From positions 1-15,208 of the forward strand of contig JAFAIY010000333.1 of assembly GCA_019236485.1 (NCBI GenBank): a stretch of 15,208 bases of DNA, given 5' to 3'. Shown piece by piece: positions 14,151 through 15,208 of this stretch. The notes under the pieces are model-generated. The model made no database searches. It saw only the letters and a program-made list of their open reading frames with translations, and had not been told where the DNA came from. Numbering within the stretch: position 1 is the first letter of the stretch; each line of letters starts with the position of its first letter. A program made the position numbers and the translations under genes. This DNA is from Comamonas sp. Lineage in GTDB: Bacteria > Pseudomonadota > Gammaproteobacteria > Burkholderiales > Burkholderiaceae_C.

Positions 14151-15152
14151 TCAGGCCTGCATGGCCTGGGCCGTGAACTCCAGGCTGCGCAGGCGCAGCT
14201 CGGCGTCGTAGACATCGCTGACCAGCATGAATTCGTCGGCCTGGGTGTCGTCGGCGAGTTTCTGCAGGCCCTGGCGCAGGGTTTGTGGGCCGCCGATCAC
14301 GCCCACGGCCAGAAAGTCGGCGATCGCGGCCTGGGCGCGCGCATCCAGCTGGTCCCAGAAGTTCTCCACGGGGGGCATGAGCCGGGTGCGGTTGCCGGTC
14401 AGAATGCCCAGCACGCGCTGGTAGGTGCTGCTGGCCAGGTACTGGGCCTCGGCATCGGTGGGCGCCGCGATCACGGGCACGCCGACGATGACATAGGGCC
14501 TGGCCAGGGTGGCCGAGGGCTTGAACATCTGGCGGTACAGGGCCAGGGCCTGGTGCAGCATGCGCGGCGCGAAATGCGAGGCAAACGCATAGGGCAGGCC
14601 CAGGTGCGCGGCCAGCTGGGCCGAGAACAGGCTGGAGCCCAGCAGCCAGATGGGCACATTGGTGCCCGTGCCCGGCATGGCGATGATGCGCTGACCTTCC
14701 CGCGCCGGACCCAGCAGCTGCTGCAGCTCCTGCACGTCGCGCGGAAAGTCTTCCTCGCTCTCCACGCGGTCGCGACGCAGCGCGCGCATGGTGGTGCCGT
14801 CGGTGCCGGGCGCGCGGCCCAGGCCCAGGTCGATGCGGCCCGGATACAGCTCGGCCAGCGTGCCGAAGGCCTCGGCCACGACCAGGGGTGCGTGGTTGGG
14901 CAGCATGATGCCGCCCGAGCCCACGCGTATCTTCTGCGTGGCGCCCGCGATATGGCCGATCAGCACGGCCGTGGCCGAGCTCGCAATGCCCGGCATATTG
15001 TGGTGCTCGGCCAGCCAGTAGCGGGCAAAGCCCAGCTTCTCGGCCTGCTGGGCCGTGCGCACGGCGATCTGCAGCGCATCGGCCACCGTGCCGCCTTCGC
15101 GCACGGCGACCAGATCGAGCATGGACAGTTGAACCTTGTTGAGCGGTTTCAT
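14151..15152 (-). CDS. LLM-class flavin-dependent oxidoreductase (luciferase-like)
   Basis: A 333-residue soluble, probably FMN-dependent enzyme of the bacterial luciferase superfamily, close to the YhbW group. Visible motifs are [14 protein letters not shown] (9-22), [15 protein letters not shown] (46-60), [22 protein letters not shown] (within 78-99) and [14 protein letters not shown] (105-118), which line the flavin and substrate pocket in this superfamily. The ATG at 15152 has GGGG 5 nt ahead; an internal ATG at residue 11 would cut the first strand. It is first in the minus-strand order with the WYL regulator only 4 nt behind, a tight operon. The substrate is unknown, and it may act as a monooxygenase or a flavin-linked reductase. 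Confidence 0.9.
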   Translation of the reverse strand: MKPLNKVQLSMLDLVAVREGGTVADALQIAVRTAQQAEKLGFARYWLAEHHNMPGIASSATAVLIGHIAGATQKIRVGSGGIMLPNHAPLVVAEAFGTLAELYPGRIDLGLGRAPGTDGTTMRALRRDRVESEEDFPRDVQELQQLLGPAREGQRIIAMPGTGTNVPIWLLGSSLFSAQLAAHLGLPYAFASHFAPRMLHQALALYRQMFKPSATLARPYVIVGVPVIAAPTDAEAQYLASSTYQRVLGILTGNRTRLMPPVENFWDQLDARAQAAIADFLAVGVIGGPQTLRQGLQKLADDTQADEFMLVSDVYDAELRLRSLEFTAQAMQA

Positions 15153-15167
15153 CGGGACCCCATATCA

Positions 15168-15190
15168 AATGAATAGCTGCCTGCGCCCTA
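15168..15190 (+). repeat. Short Comamonadaceae-type intergenic repeat, copy 3
   Basis: AATGAATAGCTGCCTGCGCC at 15168-15187 shares ATAGCTGC-N(2)-GCG with copies 1 and 2. It lies 15 nt upstream of the LLM oxidoreductase start. It is more diverged than the other two, so the assignment is less sure. Confidence 0.45.
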
Positions 15191-15208
15191 CAGTCCAGCG
15201 ATGCAGCC

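Overview
This window is high-GC DNA that looks like a member of the Comamonadaceae (Burkholderiales; Comamonas, Delftia or Acidovorax are the best guesses). The reasons are the paired cyanophycin synthetase genes beside an ABC transporter/DUF1854 pair, a DUF4148-type secreted protein, a GspF protein, and three copies of a short intergenic motif (TTTGATAGCTGC followed by GCG) that I associate with this family. The genus cannot be fixed from the sequence alone.

Layout. (1) 1-7077 is a cyanophycin block. On the minus strand cphA' (1809-3989) is followed by cphA (from 1739, running off the left edge). On the plus strand, divergently, come an ABC half-transporter with an unusual N-terminal extension (4218-6527) and a DUF1854 protein (6531-7022), closed by an intrinsic terminator. 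cphA keeps the Mur-ligase nucleotide loop, whereas cphA' has lost it, so the two synthetases should not catalyse the same set of reactions. (2) 7078-7735 holds an unrecognised 145-aa gene behind a very good candidate sigma-28 (FliA) promoter, flanked by two copies of the short repeat. (3) 7736-9425 holds a secreted EF-hand protein and a cN-I-type 5'-nucleotidase, both on the minus strand. They are separated by a 267-bp element with 17-bp terminal inverted repeats and two large internal hairpins. (4) 9426-11369 holds a small secreted DUF4148-like protein (plus) and an ammonium transporter (minus), which converge on a strong terminator. (5) 11370-12593 is a stand-alone gspF. (6) 12720-15152 is a minus-strand group read in the order LLM flavin oxidoreductase, WYL-domain regulator, glutathione S-transferase, with palindromes just upstream of the transferase gene.

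How it fits together. The left part concerns nitrogen storage as cyanophycin, a polymer of Asp backbone with Arg side chains. A transporter and a DUF1854 partner of unknown role are transcribed from the same intergenic region as the synthetases. The ammonium transporter further right also concerns nitrogen supply, but nothing in the sequence ties it to the cyanophycin genes. The right end looks like a small regulated redox or detoxification operon. No tRNA, rRNA, CRISPR array, transposase or phage gene was seen. The most interesting unexplained items are the ABC/DUF1854 pair, the cphA' active-site loss, the sigma-28-type orphan gene and the structured 267-bp element.
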